DNA of 30,905 bases. Origin: an uncultured Planctomycetaceae bacterium. Its GTDB lineage: Bacteria > Planctomycetota > Planctomycetia > Pirellulales > Pirellulaceae. Within the stretch, counting starts at the first letter, position 1, and each line of letters begins with the position of its first letter. Under the pieces are notes generated by a model. The model worked only from the letters and a program-made list of their open reading frames with translations, had not been told where the DNA came from and searched no databases. Positions 16,879 to 26,765 of the stretch are shown one piece after another. The translations under genes and the position numbers were made by a program. The stretch spans positions 1-30,905 of the forward strand of contig CAIYOB010001495.1 in assembly GCA_903927685.1 (NCBI GenBank), read 5' to 3'.

Positions 16879-19800
16879 TCAGCTCGCAGCCTCGTTCGCC
16901 GCGAGATCGTCGACGTCGAGCGTTTCGTCGAACAGCAACCAGTCGCGACCGGATTCTCCGAACACGACGTCGGTTGCGTCGTCGTCGACGACCGTGGCGT
17001 TCTTGATCAGGAAGAAGTCGCCATTCAGCCGTGCATTGAAGGTGGGATTCGGAGTTCCTCGCAAGTTGGCTGTGCGCGCCTCGTAACTGCGAAACGACCG
17101 CCATTCCGACGCGAGCGCTTCGTGGATGGCTCGAAAGAGCGCCGGATCGACGGCGAACTCGGCCAGCCCCGAGATCAGCAGGTCGTCGCCGCTGCCGCCC
17201 GTGATCCGATCGGCGTCCCGCCCCCCGACCAAGAAGTCGCGTCCCGCTCCACCGTCCAGAGAATCCGTTCCGCCTTCCCCGGCCAGGATGTCGTCGCCGG
17301 CGCCGCCGACCAGCCGATCGTCGCCCTCACCGCCCCGAACGAAATCGGCCCCCGCCCAGGCTTCGACGATGTCGTCGCCGTCGCCCGCCTCAATCACGTC
17401 GTCCCCCGACTGTCCCGCCAGGAAGTCATCGCCCTCACCGCCCCACAGAGTATCGGCCCCGCCCGTGACGCCGTAGGTGAACGGTGCGCCCGTCGCAAAG
17501 CTGTCGCCGTAGAGCCGGTCGTTGCCCGCGCCGCCATCCAGTTGGTCGAGACTGGCATCGCCGGTCACGATCGCCGTGTTCGAGAAGAAGCCGCCGATCA
17601 ACAGATCGTCCCCCTGCTCGCCTTGCAGGTGGTCGTTGCCTGTACCGCCGGCGATCACGTCGTCGCCCGAGCCTCCGAGGATCGAATCGACGCCCGAGTC
17701 GCCGTTGACAATATCGGCACCCGCGCCGGCGTAGATCGCATCGTCGCCCGCGCCGCCGCCGATGAAGTCGGCCCCGGCCTGGCCGTAGATGACGTCGTTG
17801 CCCACGCCGCCTTGCAGGATGTCGGCGCCGCCGAACAGGGCGGGCACGACCAACGGGTCGAACGAGCCGTTGTCGCCCAGCAACACGTCGTCGCCGGCGC
17901 CGCCGTCGAGCGAGTCGGCCGATTCGTCATCCGGGCCAGCGGTGCTTCCGCCGGCCAGTCGGTCGTGGCCGTCGCCGCCACCCAGCGTGTCGGCGCCCAG
18001 TCCCCCGACGAGCAGGTCGCCATCGGCTTCGCCGTTGAGCACGTCGTCGCCGTCGTTCCCATACAGTTCGTCGCTACCGGCGCCGCCGACCAGGAGATCG
18101 TCGTCGGAGCCGCCGGAGAGCTTGTCGCGCCCCACCAGTCCAAACATCAGATCCGCGCCCGCTCCGCCCAGAATCGTATCGTCGCCGCCGACCAGCTTGG
18201 CGAAGAAGGGGCCGGAGACCGCGCCGCTGTCGCCCATCAGCCTGTCGTTCCCGTCCCCGCCGTCGATCAGGTCAGCGCCGGCGTCGGGCACGATATCAGG
18301 CGTGTTCGAGAAGAACCCGCCGGACACGACGTCGTGGCCCTCTTCACCGTACAACTTGTCGTTTCCGCCTTGTCCGGCGAGCTGGTCGTCGCCGAGCCCC
18401 CCGTGAACCTCGTCGTCGTCCGCTCCGCCGTACAGCGCGTCGTTACCGGGGTCGCCGAAGAGCGAATCGAGCCCAACGTCGCCTTGAATCGTGTCGCCTC
18501 CTTCCCCGCCTTGCAGGTGATCGTGCCCCGCGCCGCCGTGAATCGTATCGGCGCCGACACCGCCCAGTATCACGTCATCGCCGGCGTCGCCGTCGAGTTG
18601 GTCGCCGGCGCCGCCGCCCACTTCCAGGCCGAAGGTCTCGGAGACGTTGTCGCCGTAGATCGTGTCACCGCCCTCGCCGCCGGAGATGGTGTCGGGACCG
18701 TCGGGCCCGGTCAGCACCCCGGCCACCAGAGCCGCACCGCCGATCAGCAGATCCTCGCCGGCGCCGCCCGAGAGCACGTCGTTCCCGGAGCCGCCGGCGA
18801 TCGAGTCGCGTCCTCCCTGGCCGAACACATAATCGTTGCCGGGCCCCGCATCGATCTCGTCGCCGCCGCCGTCCAGTTGCTGCTTCAGGAAGTGCTCGGC
18901 GCTGTCGCCAAAGATCACGTCGTCCCCGGCGCCGCCGAACAGCCGGTCACCGGACGCATCCGGCAGCAGCGTGTTGTTCGCGCCGCCGAACAGCCGGTCG
19001 GCTCCGTCTTCGCCGTGCAGTTCGTCGGGATCTCCGTTGCCGACCAGCAGGTCGTTGCCGAAGCCGCCCCACAGGAGATCCCGGCCGCCTCCGCCGAACA
19101 ACTGGTCGTTCTGGCTGCCACCGTACAGTTCATCGTCGCCGGTTCCGCCCTCCAGCTTGTCCGAACCCGCTTCGCCGTACAGCCGGTCGTCGCCGCCGTG
19201 GCCGACCAGCCAGTCACTGCCGCCGCGACCGTAGATCACCGCCGGAAAGTTGAAGTTGTCCACGGTGATCTGGTCCGGACCGGCGCTGCCCGTCAAGTGT
19301 ACGCCTTCGAAGCCCGTGACGAACTCGATGACGCCGTTCTGCTTCAGCAACGAGTTGGTGAACAGGACCGTGCCGCCGACGGTTTCCTGAAACAGGTCGA
19401 TCCCGGGTCCGCCGTCGATCGAATCGAGACCGCCGGCGCCGCCGATCACGTCGTCGCCTTCGCCGCCGTTCAGTGCTTCGGGGCCGGCGCCGCCGAAGAG
19501 GATGTCGTTGCCCGGGCCGGCGGAGATCTGCACGGGCAAGCCCAGATTGTCGAGCACCAGGAAGGTCTCGTCGTCGGTCGAACCCTGGATGGTCAGCGAG
19601 AGCACGCGGCTGCGCAGCGCGCGCCAGACCTCCTCGCCGTTGATCGTAATCTGCACGGTGTTCTTATTCGGCCCGATCCGCCGCACTTGAACGACGTCGT
19701 CGAGCGAGTCGTTGCCGGCGTCCTGGAAATTCATGTCGAGCACGACGTCGTCGGGCGCGTTGATGATCGTCTCGATGTCGAACAGCGGATCGCGATTCTC

Positions 19801-20967
19801 GGTGTAGTTGGAAACGCGAGTGAAGTAGCCGTTGTCGCCAAACGCGCTGAATCCGGCCAAGCCCGCCGCGTCGACGGCCGAATTGACGCCGGCGATCTTG
19901 TCGCCGATGAAGTCGGGGCCGCCCGAGTCGCCGCGAGCCAGGCCCGCTTCCAGAAGTGCCAGGCCGAGTCCGTCGCCCAAGCTGTCGAGTTCCTCGCTGC
20001 CGTCGTCAAAGTCGGCCTGCAGGGCGCCGCTGCCCGCGTGCACGGCGCCGAATTCGTTCTGCCCCGAACGCTTGATGTTCGCGGTGTCCGGCGGGCCCGC
20101 GTCTTCACCTGTCTCGCCCACGCCGCCGCGGCCGTAGCCGACGATCGTCAACGACTGGCCGACTTCGTCCTGGTCGTCGTAGACATCGTACCGCTCGGCG
20201 CCCAGCGGCGCGATCACCGGCAGTTCGATGATCGCGATGTCGTCGCCCGCCGGCGTGGTCCCGTCGGCGTTGAAGTACAACCCCCTCCAATTCGGATGCA
20301 CCGTAAAGCTCGAGGCTCCCGGCGTAAGCACGTAGGTCCCGCTCGGCAAATCAAATCGCGCCGCGCCCGCAAAGGCCGACCCGTTGCGCGTCGTCGCCAG
20401 CGAGGGCGTGCCGCCCACGAGCGGGTCGGATGGATCGCTGAACAGCGTCATCTGGGGCACGTCGGTGACCGCCAACGTCCCGCGAAATTCGACCGTCCAG
20501 GTGTAATCCTGAGTGGACGGGTCGCTGTCCGTCGGCCCCGGCGTGACATTCACATTGTCGATGTTCGGCAGTCCTTCCAGGGCCGCTTCGACCGTCGCCG
20601 CCGACGCATCGAACGGCAGGAACCCGGTCGTGAAGCCGCCGTAGACGAGTCGAAACTGGCCGTCGGTCACGCCGATCAGGTTGATCCCCTGCGTTTCGTT
20701 CTGCACGATGCAGTGCCCGGCGGTCAGCAGATGGCGGCCCGATTCGAGCAACGTGGCCGAACAAGCCGGACTCGTGTTCGCCGGATCGGTGCCGCCCAAC
20801 CGCACCACGCCTGTGTACTCGTCGATCGCCGTCGGCAGCGCCAGCGAGCCGACGACGAACATCGCGCGTTCCTCCAGGAACTCGACTGCCAAGGCGCGAC
20901 CCGCCAACCGCCTCTGCCGCTCCACCGCCTGCCGCCGCCCCCACACCTTTCGCTTCAATTTATTCAT
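16879..20967 (-). CDS. Trypsin-like serine protease fused to RTX calcium-binding repeats, secreted
   Basis: Numbering from the upstream ATG at 20973 (1364 residues). The N-terminus is basic with [14 protein letters not shown], the planctomycete LE-R-L surface-protein motif. A trypsin-type domain follows: Cys71/Cys88 bracket the catalytic His87 (LLTAGHC), Asp245 lies in GDDIAIIEL, Ser350 in GDSGGP. A module at about 104-183 ([46 protein letters not shown]) is inserted between His and Asp. From about 490 to 1310 runs a very long array of GGxGxDxLxGG nonapeptide RTX repeats, expected to fold as calcium-loaded beta-rolls. GAGGA is well placed for the second ATG (20967), giving 1362 residues, so that start is used. 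RTX proteins are often type I secreted; no ABC exporter is seen here. Confidence 0.9.
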   Translation of the reverse strand: MNKLKRKVWGRRQAVERQRRLAGRALAVEFLEERAMFVVGSLALPTAIDEYTGVVRLGGTDPANTSPACSATLLESGRHLLTAGHCIVQNETQGINLIGVTDGQFRLVYGGFTTGFLPFDASAATVEAALEGLPNIDNVNVTPGPTDSDPSTQDYTWTVEFRGTLAVTDVPQMTLFSDPSDPLVGGTPSLATTRNGSAFAGAARFDLPSGTYVLTPGASSFTVHPNWRGLYFNADGTTPAGDDIAIIELPVIAPLGAERYDVYDDQDEVGQSLTIVGYGRGGVGETGEDAGPPDTANIKRSGQNEFGAVHAGSGALQADFDDGSEELDSLGDGLGLALLEAGLARGDSGGPDFIGDKIAGVNSAVDAAGLAGFSAFGDNGYFTRVSNYTENRDPLFDIETIINAPDDVVLDMNFQDAGNDSLDDVVQVRRIGPNKNTVQITINGEEVWRALRSRVLSLTIQGSTDDETFLVLDNLGLPVQISAGPGNDILFGGAGPEALNGGEGDDVIGGAGGLDSIDGGPGIDLFQETVGGTVLFTNSLLKQNGVIEFVTGFEGVHLTGSAGPDQITVDNFNFPAVIYGRGGSDWLVGHGGDDRLYGEAGSDKLEGGTGDDELYGGSQNDQLFGGGGRDLLWGGFGNDLLVGNGDPDELHGEDGADRLFGGANNTLLPDASGDRLFGGAGDDVIFGDSAEHFLKQQLDGGGDEIDAGPGNDYVFGQGGRDSIAGGSGNDVLSGGAGEDLLIGGAALVAGVLTGPDGPDTISGGEGGDTIYGDNVSETFGLEVGGGAGDQLDGDAGDDVILGGVGADTIHGGAGHDHLQGGEGGDTIQGDVGLDSLFGDPGNDALYGGADDDEVHGGLGDDQLAGQGGNDKLYGEEGHDVVSGGFFSNTPDIVPDAGADLIDGGDGNDRLMGDSGAVSGPFFAKLVGGDDTILGGAGADLMFGLVGRDKLSGGSDDDLLVGGAGSDELYGNDGDDVLNGEADGDLLVGGLGADTLGGGDGHDRLAGGSTAGPDDESADSLDGGAGDDVLLGDNGSFDPLVVPALFGGADILQGGVGNDVIYGQAGADFIGGGAGDDAIYAGAGADIVNGDSGVDSILGGSGDDVIAGGTGNDHLQGEQGDDLLIGGFFSNTAIVTGDASLDQLDGGAGNDRLYGDSFATGAPFTYGVTGGADTLWGGEGDDFLAGQSGDDVIEAGDGDDIVEAWAGADFVRGGEGDDRLVGGAGDDILAGEGGTDSLDGGAGRDFLVGGRDADRITGGSGDDLLISGLAEFAVDPALFRAIHEALASEWRSFRSYEARTANLRGTPNPTFNARLNGDFFLIKNATVVDDDATDVVFGESGRDWLLFDETLDVDDLAANEAAS

Positions 20968-20973
20968 CTGCAT

Positions 20974-21329
20974 ATCCTCGTCGGTCGATGACCCTTCGAA
21001 CCTCGCTGACCAACCACCATTCCCGCGCAGTCCTGGCCAGGCCGTTCAACCCGCCGACGAGAATCGTCATCCCCGGCAGGTAAGAGCTCACGCACAGTTA
21101 GCTACGCGTCAGGACTCGTCCTGCAATGGTCCGGCCAATTGTAGGTGAGCGACGGATGTCGCCAAGTGAAAAACACCCGAGTTCCTGAGGGAAACTCAAG
21201 TCCTTGACCCAGTGCTTCCGGAGGCGATCCGACGGGGATCGGCGCGTCGACCGCGATAGGGGTTGGGGCCGCGGACGTGCCGGCAAATCGGACCTTTACC
21301 GGGGTGCCCCGGGCACGCCACCCCAGGCC
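20974..21329. other. Intergenic region upstream of the protease-RTX gene
   Basis: About 355 bases between the stop of the hybrid kinase gene and the start of the protease gene, both on the - strand. It should hold the protease promoter and the end of the kinase operon. A terminator-like hairpin is listed separately, and a GC-rich inverted repeat (GTGCCC/GGGCAC near 21304-21316) lies just past the kinase stop. No gene seen. Confidence 0.4.
21168..21197 (-). terminator. Possible intrinsic terminator of the kinase operon
   Basis: On the - strand GAGTTTCCC-TCA-GGAACTC forms an imperfect hairpin (one bulged base) followed by GGGTGTTTTTC. It is about 130 bases past the stop of the hybrid kinase gene, on the right strand to end that operon before the protease gene. 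The stem is modest, so this is tentative. Confidence 0.35.
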
Positions 21330-23516
21330 TTAATCCGAGCCCTGCCCTAAGACGCGGCAACGTCCGCCTCGTCCCGCCGCATACGTTTTGGCCTGTGCCG
21401 CCTCGCGCGGTTCGCGAGACGACCGCGGACGCGAATTGGGCGCCGTTTGCTGATAGGCTTCCAACTCGGGGACGATTCGCCGCAACTCGGCTTCCAGTTC
21501 GTGAAGCGTGGCGGCCGCGTGGTCCAGGGACGCTTGACGGCCGAGCCGTTCCAGGCGGTAGGCCACTTCGCTGGCCTGAACGGCGCCGAACAGGCCGAGC
21601 GTTCCCTTCAGCGAGTGGGCGTTGCGGTGCACTTCACCTGCGTCGCTGGCCGCCAGCGCCTCGGCCAATCGCCGCCGGACGGACTTTTCTTCCTCCAGGA
21701 ACACGCCGACGATCTCGCGCAAGACCCGTTCGTCGCCGCCGACTTGTGCCAGCGCAACGGACCAATCGACGACCGCCGGAACGGGGACGGCGGCGGGCGC
21801 AGGCGTCCGCGCGCAGGCCGGCGGGACGGGCGACGGCAGGCCGGACGCCGCGGCTGGCGGCGAAGCAGACTCCGCAGCCGCGCGCAGAGCATCTTCGATC
21901 GCCTGGTACAAGCGATCCACGGTGATCGGCTTGGAAACGTAGCTGTCCATGCCCGCCGCCAGGCAGCGTTCGCGGTCGCCTTTGAGGGCATGCGCGGTCA
22001 TGGCGACGATGGGCGTCCGCGGCCCCCCGGACTCGCGTTCCCGGACCAGCCGCGTGGCTTCGAAACCGTCCATGATCGGCATCTGGACGTCCATCAGCAC
22101 GACATCGAAGGTCTCCTGCTGCAAGCGGTCGACGGCGGCTCGCCCCGTATCGACGATCGTGACTTCGTGGCCCCGTTTCTGCAACAGCAGCACCGCCAGG
22201 GTCTGGTTGACCCGATTGTCTTCCGCCAGCAACACCCGCAGTCCCCAGGCTTGAGGTCGGGACTCGGCGGATTCGTGCGGCCCAGCCCCGGCGGGGACCG
22301 CCGACGAGGCCGGCAGCGGCGCCGGAGCGGACGGGGGAGCGAAGCGGGCCGTGAAGTGGAACGTGGAGCCCTGCCCCGGCAGACTGTCCACCCAGATCCG
22401 GCCCTGCATCATCTCGACCAGCCGCGCCGAGATGGACAGCCCCAGCCCCGTTCCGCCGTAGCGGCGGCTGGTCGAGCCGTCGGCCTGCTCAAACGCGCGG
22501 AAGATGCCGTCGACCTTGTCCGCCGCGATCCCGATCCCCGTGTCGCGGACGCGAAAATGCAGCCGCGGATCCGTGTCGTCCCCGGGCTCGGCGTCGATCT
22601 CGACGCCAATCTCGCCCCGTTCCGTGAACTTCAGCGCGTTGCCGACCAGATTGACCAGCACCTGCCGGAGCCGGATGGGATCGCCGCGCAACCGGTCCGG
22701 CACGTCCGCTGCGATCCGGTAATCGAGCCTCAACCCCTTGCCGGCGGCCCGGAAGACCAGCGGCTTGATCAAGTCGGAGACCGTTTGCCGCAGGGGGAAA
22801 TCCAGTTCCTCCAGTTCCAGCCGGCCCGCTTCGATCTTGGAAAAATCGAGGATGTCGTTGATGACCGTGACCAGCCAATCGGCCGAGTTCTTGACCATCA
22901 CCAGGTATTCGCGCCGTTCGTCGTCGGGCTCCGATTCCAGCAGCAGATCGGTCAGGCCGATAATCCCGTTCATCGGCGTCCGGATCTCGTGACTCATGTT
23001 GGCCAGGAACCGGCTCTTGGCCTCGTTGGCCGCGTCGGCGGTCTCTTTCTGGCGGCGGATCATGCCGTTGGCCAGTTCCAGCAGTTGGGACTGGGCGAGC
23101 AGCAGCGAGGTGACGCTGAGCAGGCGGAAGTCCCCGTCGGCAAGGTCGACGACCAGCGGCTCGTTGTTCCATTCCCGGGCCCGCTGCAGGGCGTGATGCG
23201 CCGCTTCGTGCACGGACAGGGAATGGGGCAACCGGAGCGGCTCGATGCGGGCCAGTTCCAGCAACAGCCGCAGGGGGCGGTGGGTGAAGACCTCCGGAAA
23301 GAACGGCCGCGCCATGTGCCGCAGGAACGTTTCCCGGGAGATGACGCCCTCCAGGGTCCGGCCGCGTACGACGAGGACGCCCGCCAAGTCCTTGTGGTCC
23401 TCGAAGCGACGTTTGACCACCGCCCCCGGCTCGTCGCCGCCGACTCGGACGTTGTCCAACGGCAGATCGCCGAGGGTCGAGTCGGGGGCCAGATGGGTAA
23501 GAAACGTCGAGTCCAT
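21330..23516 (-). CDS. Hybrid sensor histidine kinase: CBS-like, HisKA, HATPase, REC, HPt
   Basis: A 728-residue multi-step phosphorelay kinase with no membrane helix, so it senses inside the cell. Residues about 20-140 look like a divergent CBS pair ([21 protein letters not shown] and [17 protein letters not shown]), followed by a short coiled coil. HisKA has His176 in [15 protein letters not shown]; the ATPase has [15 protein letters not shown] and GGTGLGL; the receiver has LLAEDN, phospho-Asp476 ([10 protein letters not shown]) and Lys529; the HPt domain has His634 (NAHSLKGTL). The final 40 or so residues are low complexity. It is the last gene of a five-gene operon with a STAS protein, a receiver-HATPase fusion and a GspE-like ATPase. 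The ATG at 23516 lies 15 bases after the upstream stop. Confidence 0.93.
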   Translation of the reverse strand: MDSTFLTHLAPDSTLGDLPLDNVRVGGDEPGAVVKRRFEDHKDLAGVLVVRGRTLEGVISRETFLRHMARPFFPEVFTHRPLRLLLELARIEPLRLPHSLSVHEAAHHALQRAREWNNEPLVVDLADGDFRLLSVTSLLLAQSQLLELANGMIRRQKETADAANEAKSRFLANMSHEIRTPMNGIIGLTDLLLESEPDDERREYLVMVKNSADWLVTVINDILDFSKIEAGRLELEELDFPLRQTVSDLIKPLVFRAAGKGLRLDYRIAADVPDRLRGDPIRLRQVLVNLVGNALKFTERGEIGVEIDAEPGDDTDPRLHFRVRDTGIGIAADKVDGIFRAFEQADGSTSRRYGGTGLGLSISARLVEMMQGRIWVDSLPGQGSTFHFTARFAPPSAPAPLPASSAVPAGAGPHESAESRPQAWGLRVLLAEDNRVNQTLAVLLLQKRGHEVTIVDTGRAAVDRLQQETFDVVLMDVQMPIMDGFEATRLVRERESGGPRTPIVAMTAHALKGDRERCLAAGMDSYVSKPITVDRLYQAIEDALRAAAESASPPAAASGLPSPVPPACARTPAPAAVPVPAVVDWSVALAQVGGDERVLREIVGVFLEEEKSVRRRLAEALAASDAGEVHRNAHSLKGTLGLFGAVQASEVAYRLERLGRQASLDHAAATLHELEAELRRIVPELEAYQQTAPNSRPRSSREPREAAQAKTYAAGRGGRCRVLGQGSD

Positions 23517-23531
23517 GGCTGCCGTCCCTGC

Positions 23532-23972
23532 TCAATCCCAGAGTATCGTATCGTTGGCCGGCCCGTCGGCCCGCGCCCCGAACACCACCCGGTCCAGTCC
23601 CCGGAGCAACAGCCCCACGCCGGCAACCGCCGGCAGGACGGCCGCGACGGCCCCCAGGAACTCGGGCGTTCCCGCGCCGGCGTCGATCCGCAGCACGCAG
23701 ATCGCCAGGCTGCCGCCGCCGCCGGCCAGCAACAGGGCGCCGAGCAGCACGTCGCGAAGGCCGGCACGCCGCAGCAGCCGGCTGCGTTCGCGGCGGCAGA
23801 TCCGCACCATTTCGCCGGCCAGCGGCTCGGAGATCTCGGCCCCATGAGCCAGCAGCCAGTTCCGGATCGACTCCGCCGACTCGCCCCACAGCGCCCGAGC
23901 CCGCGCCTCGGCCAGCACCTTTTCCAGGACGCGGGCACGCTGCTGCTGTTCCCACGGCGGACGTTCCGGCAT
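23532..23972 (-). CDS. Small two-helix membrane protein of the signalling-ATPase operon
   Basis: A 146-residue protein with a helical, charged N-terminal half (RARVLEKVLAEARARAL, SIRNWLLAHGAEISEPLAGEMVRICRRERSRLLRR) and two hydrophobic segments (LLGALLLAGGGGSLAICVL and FLGAVAAVLPAVAGVGLLL) near residues 75-95 and 105-125. ATG at 23972 is preferred because GGAGG lies five bases before it; an ATG at 23984 overlapping the ATPase stop is the alternative. No family recognised. In this position it could be the membrane anchor or platform contact of the ATPase encoded just upstream, by inference from adjacency. The much longer frame on this phase is a shadow of the ATPase gene. Confidence 0.68.
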   Translation of the reverse strand: MPERPPWEQQQRARVLEKVLAEARARALWGESAESIRNWLLAHGAEISEPLAGEMVRICRRERSRLLRRAGLRDVLLGALLLAGGGGSLAICVLRIDAGAGTPEFLGAVAAVLPAVAGVGLLLRGLDRVVFGARADGPANDTILWD

Positions 23973-23983
23973 CGGGTCCTCCA

Positions 23984-25333
23984 TCACTCCGCGTACCCGT
24001 CCGACAGTTCGTCGTCCCCGGGGATGACCCGCGTCAGTTCCTCGAAGCTGGTTTCGCCCAGGGCGACTTTCAGCAGCGCGGCCTGACGGAAATCCAGCAT
24101 CCCTTCGTGTCGCGCCTGCCGGGTGATGGCCTGCGGCGTCTGCAACTCCTCGACCAGGCGTTTCAAGGCCGGCGAGAAGGTCATCACTTCGAACACCCCC
24201 GTCTGCCCGGCATAGCCGCTGTTGGGGTCCCCGCCGCTTTCGTGGGGCGCATAAATGACCTGCCCCTGGCCGTTGTGCAACCAGCGGCGGACTTCCGCAA
24301 ACGTCTCCGGCGCGCCGCTCAGATCGACTGCGACCCGGTTCGCCGGATCCAGCTTCCGAATCAGCCGGCACGCGATGATCGCGCGCAACGAGGTGGCCAG
24401 GAAGCGGGGCGTGACACTCAGGCTGAGCATGCTCTGGATCGCCTGGGACGCGACGGGGGCGTGGACCGTGGCCAGGACCAGATTGCCCGCATTGGCTGCC
24501 CGCACGGCAATCTCGGCCGTGGCAGCGCTGCGGATCTCGCCCACCATGATGACGTCCGGCGACTGGCGAAGAATGGCCGACAGCAATTCCTCGAAGGACG
24601 GCCCCAGCACCTCGTCCACCTGCGACTGGTGCAGTCCCGGCACGGCGTACTCGATCGGATCCTCGATCGTATGGATCTTGCGGCTGCCGTCGTTCAGGCG
24701 GTGCAGGCAGGCGTACATCGAGGTCGTCTTGCCGGCCCCTGTCGGGCCCACGACCAGGATCAGCCCGCCGTGCGCATCGAGCACGCTCTCCGCCGCCTCC
24801 AATTGCGGGCCGACGAATCCCAACCCGTCCAACCGCCGCAGTTCGGGCCGCATCGACAACAGGCGCAGGGCCATCGTCTCGCCGCACAGCGTCGGGATCG
24901 TATTCAGACGCAAGTCGGCAAAGCGTCCCGAGCCCAGCCGCCGAAACGTCCAGCGGCCGTCCTGGGGCTGGCGGCGGCCGTCCAGTTTCAGACCCGCCAT
25001 GTGCCGGATGTGAACGATGCACCGCGTGCCGTAGTCGCTGGACAGCGTGGCCACGGACACGATGCTGCCCAAATACCGAGCCGAGACGGTGACCAGTTCG
25101 GGCTGGCAAGCGAAGTAGACGTCGGTCGCGCCGAATTCGAGCGCCCATTCGATCAACCGGTTGACGGTCTTCTCGACCGACCACGACTCCCAGCTCACTT
25201 CGCGGATCGCCTGCATCCGTTCGGCGTGCCCCGGGCCGTCGCCCGGCGGGGAACCGGGGTCCGCAGACGGCGCAGGTGCCGCATCCGTTGGGGCGAGTGT
25301 CAACTCAAGTTCCACGACCGCCGTGCTGCTCAT
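23984..25333 (-). CDS. GspE/PulE/PilB-like secretion ATPase, short, without zinc cysteines
   Basis: A 449-residue hexameric motor ATPase of the type II secretion/type IV pilus family. The N2-type domain is at about 53-135 (VNRLIEWALEFGATDVYF, RRQPQDGRW). The catalytic domain has Walker A GPTGAGKTT at 196-204, an Asp box HTIEDPIEY at 221-229, and Walker B with the following His box (SPDVIMVGEIRSAATAEIA, ATVHAP). The usual four-Cys zinc site before GY-G--G-FE is missing: the segment reads IYAPHESGGDPNSGYAGQTGVFEVM. The N-terminal N1 domain of GspE is also absent. Its start overlaps the STAS gene by 29 bases. No secretin, platform protein or prepilin peptidase gene is visible beside it; what it drives is unknown. 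Confidence 0.92.
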   Translation of the reverse strand: MSSTAVVELELTLAPTDAAPAPSADPGSPPGDGPGHAERMQAIREVSWESWSVEKTVNRLIEWALEFGATDVYFACQPELVTVSARYLGSIVSVATLSSDYGTRCIVHIRHMAGLKLDGRRQPQDGRWTFRRLGSGRFADLRLNTIPTLCGETMALRLLSMRPELRRLDGLGFVGPQLEAAESVLDAHGGLILVVGPTGAGKTTSMYACLHRLNDGSRKIHTIEDPIEYAVPGLHQSQVDEVLGPSFEELLSAILRQSPDVIMVGEIRSAATAEIAVRAANAGNLVLATVHAPVASQAIQSMLSLSVTPRFLATSLRAIIACRLIRKLDPANRVAVDLSGAPETFAEVRRWLHNGQGQVIYAPHESGGDPNSGYAGQTGVFEVMTFSPALKRLVEELQTPQAITRQARHEGMLDFRQAALLKVALGETSFEELTRVIPGDDELSDGYAE

Positions 25334-25709
25334 CGACTGGGTGCTCCGCCGTCATGACGATTTGGGCCTGTTCCGCATCCTCCGCGATCCGCAAGACCTT
25401 CTGCATGCGCATGATCCGCAGCAGTTGGGCGACCTTGGGCTTGGCGGAGTGAATCACGATCCGGCCGCCGCCCCGGGCAAACCGGTTATGGCATTGCAGC
25501 AGCCATTCCACCCCGCTGGAATCGAGGTACTCGCACTTTTCCAGACTCAACAGCAGCCCCTGCGCGTAGATCTCGTCGCCGAACATGTCGCGCAGGGGGT
25601 CGCCGCCCACGGCCATCCCGTTCCGGCTCAGCCTCCCGACCGCCTCGACGTTCAGCACCCGGTGGTCTCCGGCCAGATTGTGAAGCTTCCCATGCAACCT
25701 GAGTTCCAC
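25305..25709 (-). CDS. STAS domain protein, anti-sigma factor antagonist-like
   Basis: A 134-residue STAS protein. The hallmark is KCEYLDSSGVEWLL at about 58-71, in which Ser65 (second Ser of DSSG) is at the position phosphorylated in SpoIIAA/RsbV. A central hydrophobic strand (GLLLSLE) and a C-terminal helix (VAQLLRIMRM) complete the fold, with an acidic tail. STAS proteins of this kind bind an HATPase anti-sigma kinase and release its partner when unphosphorylated. The gene upstream encodes just such an HATPase. It starts with GTG behind AGAGGA and overlaps the ATPase gene at its 3' end. Confidence 0.87.
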   Translation of the reverse strand: MELRLHGKLHNLAGDHRVLNVEAVGRLSRNGMAVGGDPLRDMFGDEIYAQGLLLSLEKCEYLDSSGVEWLLQCHNRFARGGGRIVIHSAKPKVAQLLRIMRMQKVLRIAEDAEQAQIVMTAEHPVDEQHGGRGT

Positions 25710-25736
25710 GCTGGTGTTCCTCTCCCGACTCGCTGA

Positions 25737-26765
25737 TCAAGCAATCCCGCAGGGCGCGGCATTCGCTGCCCCGACGCGCGCAGCCCGTTCGGCGCGGCCC
25801 CCCGAATCATGCTCCCAACCGGCCTCGTCCGCGCCCGCCTGCCGATAGCGGTGGGTCATGGTGATCTCGTTGCCCCGCTCGTTGAATTCGACCTGGTCCA
25901 TGAAGGTGTGAATCAGGAACAGCCCCCGGCCGCACGGCCGGGAAATGTGCTCCGCAGCGGTCGGATCCTGCGTCAGCAGGTGCCGGTCAAATCCGGGGCC
26001 TTCGTCGCGGACCGTATACCGACCGCCGTCCGGACTCTCCCGCACCGTGACGTGCACCCGCCGCCGCCGATAGGGCTCTTGCCAGCGGCGCATCTCGGCC
26101 AGCGTGTAGAAGTCCTGCGGAATCCGGCCGAATTCGCTCGCCGAGTCCGGCCCGCCTTCCCCAAGCCGCAGTTCGCTGCTCAGCTCCAGGTTGCCATGCT
26201 GAACCGCGTTGTGAAGCGCTTCGTTCAAGGCCACACCCAAGCGGAAACACTCCGTATCGTCCAACCCGCGCAAACTGGACGCCTGCTGCTGCAGGTGGCT
26301 GACCAGCACGGGAATCGCCGTGGCGTCGTTCTCCAGGCAAAAGTGCGACTGGGTGCTCTGCCAATAACCCCGCAATCGCTCCTGCTGGCGGCAGCCGATC
26401 GATAGCTGCAGCACGCTGAGCACCGTGTCCACCAGCCGGCTCAACTCCTGCTTGGGCACGAAGTGGACCGCACCGGCCTCCAAGGCCCGGCAGGCAATCT
26501 CCTCGGAACCGCGGGATGCAATCAGCACGCTGGGCAAGAACGAATATCGCTTGCGAACGTGCTCGACCAACTGCAGTCCGTCCATCCGCGGCATCACCAG
26601 GTCCGTGATGACCAGGTCCGGCTTGTGCAGTTCGATGGCCTCGAGCGCAGCCAGCCCGTCCTTCGCGACGACGTACCGCGCGTCCAGACCTTGCCGCAGT
26701 CGTTCAACGACGCGAATCCGGTCGATCTCCCAGTCGTCCACGACCAAAATGACCTTGTCCCGCAA
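25737..26765 (-). CDS. Response regulator fused to an anti-sigma-type HATPase
   Basis: A 342-residue fusion. Residues 5-120 are a receiver domain (VILVVDDWEID; phospho-Asp55 in DLVITDLVMPRMDG; a Lys in VHFVPKQEL). Residues about 140-310 form a GHKL ATPase of the RsbW/SpoIIAB (HATPase_c_2) type: LGVALNEALHNAVQHGN, YTVRDEGPGFD, GRGLFLIHTFMDQVEF. Phosphorylation of the receiver may therefore control a partner-switch kinase whose substrate is the STAS protein next to it. No cognate sigma factor or PP2C phosphatase is seen here. The start is TTG, with GGGGAGGGG seven bases upstream. An ATG at 26774 is in another frame and is not the start. A low-complexity tail follows the ATPase domain. Confidence 0.9.
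   Translation of the reverse strand: MRDKVILVVDDWEIDRIRVVERLRQGLDARYVVAKDGLAALEAIELHKPDLVITDLVMPRMDGLQLVEHVRKRYSFLPSVLIASRGSEEIACRALEAGAVHFVPKQELSRLVDTVLSVLQLSIGCRQQERLRGYWQSTQSHFCLENDATAIPVLVSHLQQQASSLRGLDDTECFRLGVALNEALHNAVQHGNLELSSELRLGEGGPDSASEFGRIPQDFYTLAEMRRWQEPYRRRRVHVTVRESPDGGRYTVRDEGPGFDRHLLTQDPTAAEHISRPCGRGLFLIHTFMDQVEFNERGNEITMTHRYRQAGADEAGWEHDSGGRAERAARVGAANAAPCGIA

Noticed and set aside
17150..19500. Dense short DNA repeats that could suggest a CRISPR array or satellite
   Set aside because: The repeat period is near 27 bases with variation at third positions, which is explained by nine-residue RTX motifs. There are no constant repeats with unique spacers.
16591..20991. A 1466-codon open frame on the + strand opposite the protease-RTX gene
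   Set aside because: It is the complement of the GGxGxD repeat coding sequence; its translation is repetitive Val-Val-Ala/Gly sequence with no domain, while the - strand has a full protease triad and RTX repeats.
21447..24086. An 879-codon + strand frame opposite the hybrid kinase
   Set aside because: Antisense shadow typical of high-GC DNA; the kinase reads perfectly on the - strand.
23985..25184. Long upstream extension of the two-helix protein frame through the ATPase gene
   Set aside because: That part is out of frame with the clear GspE motifs, and a good ribosome site marks the start at 23972.
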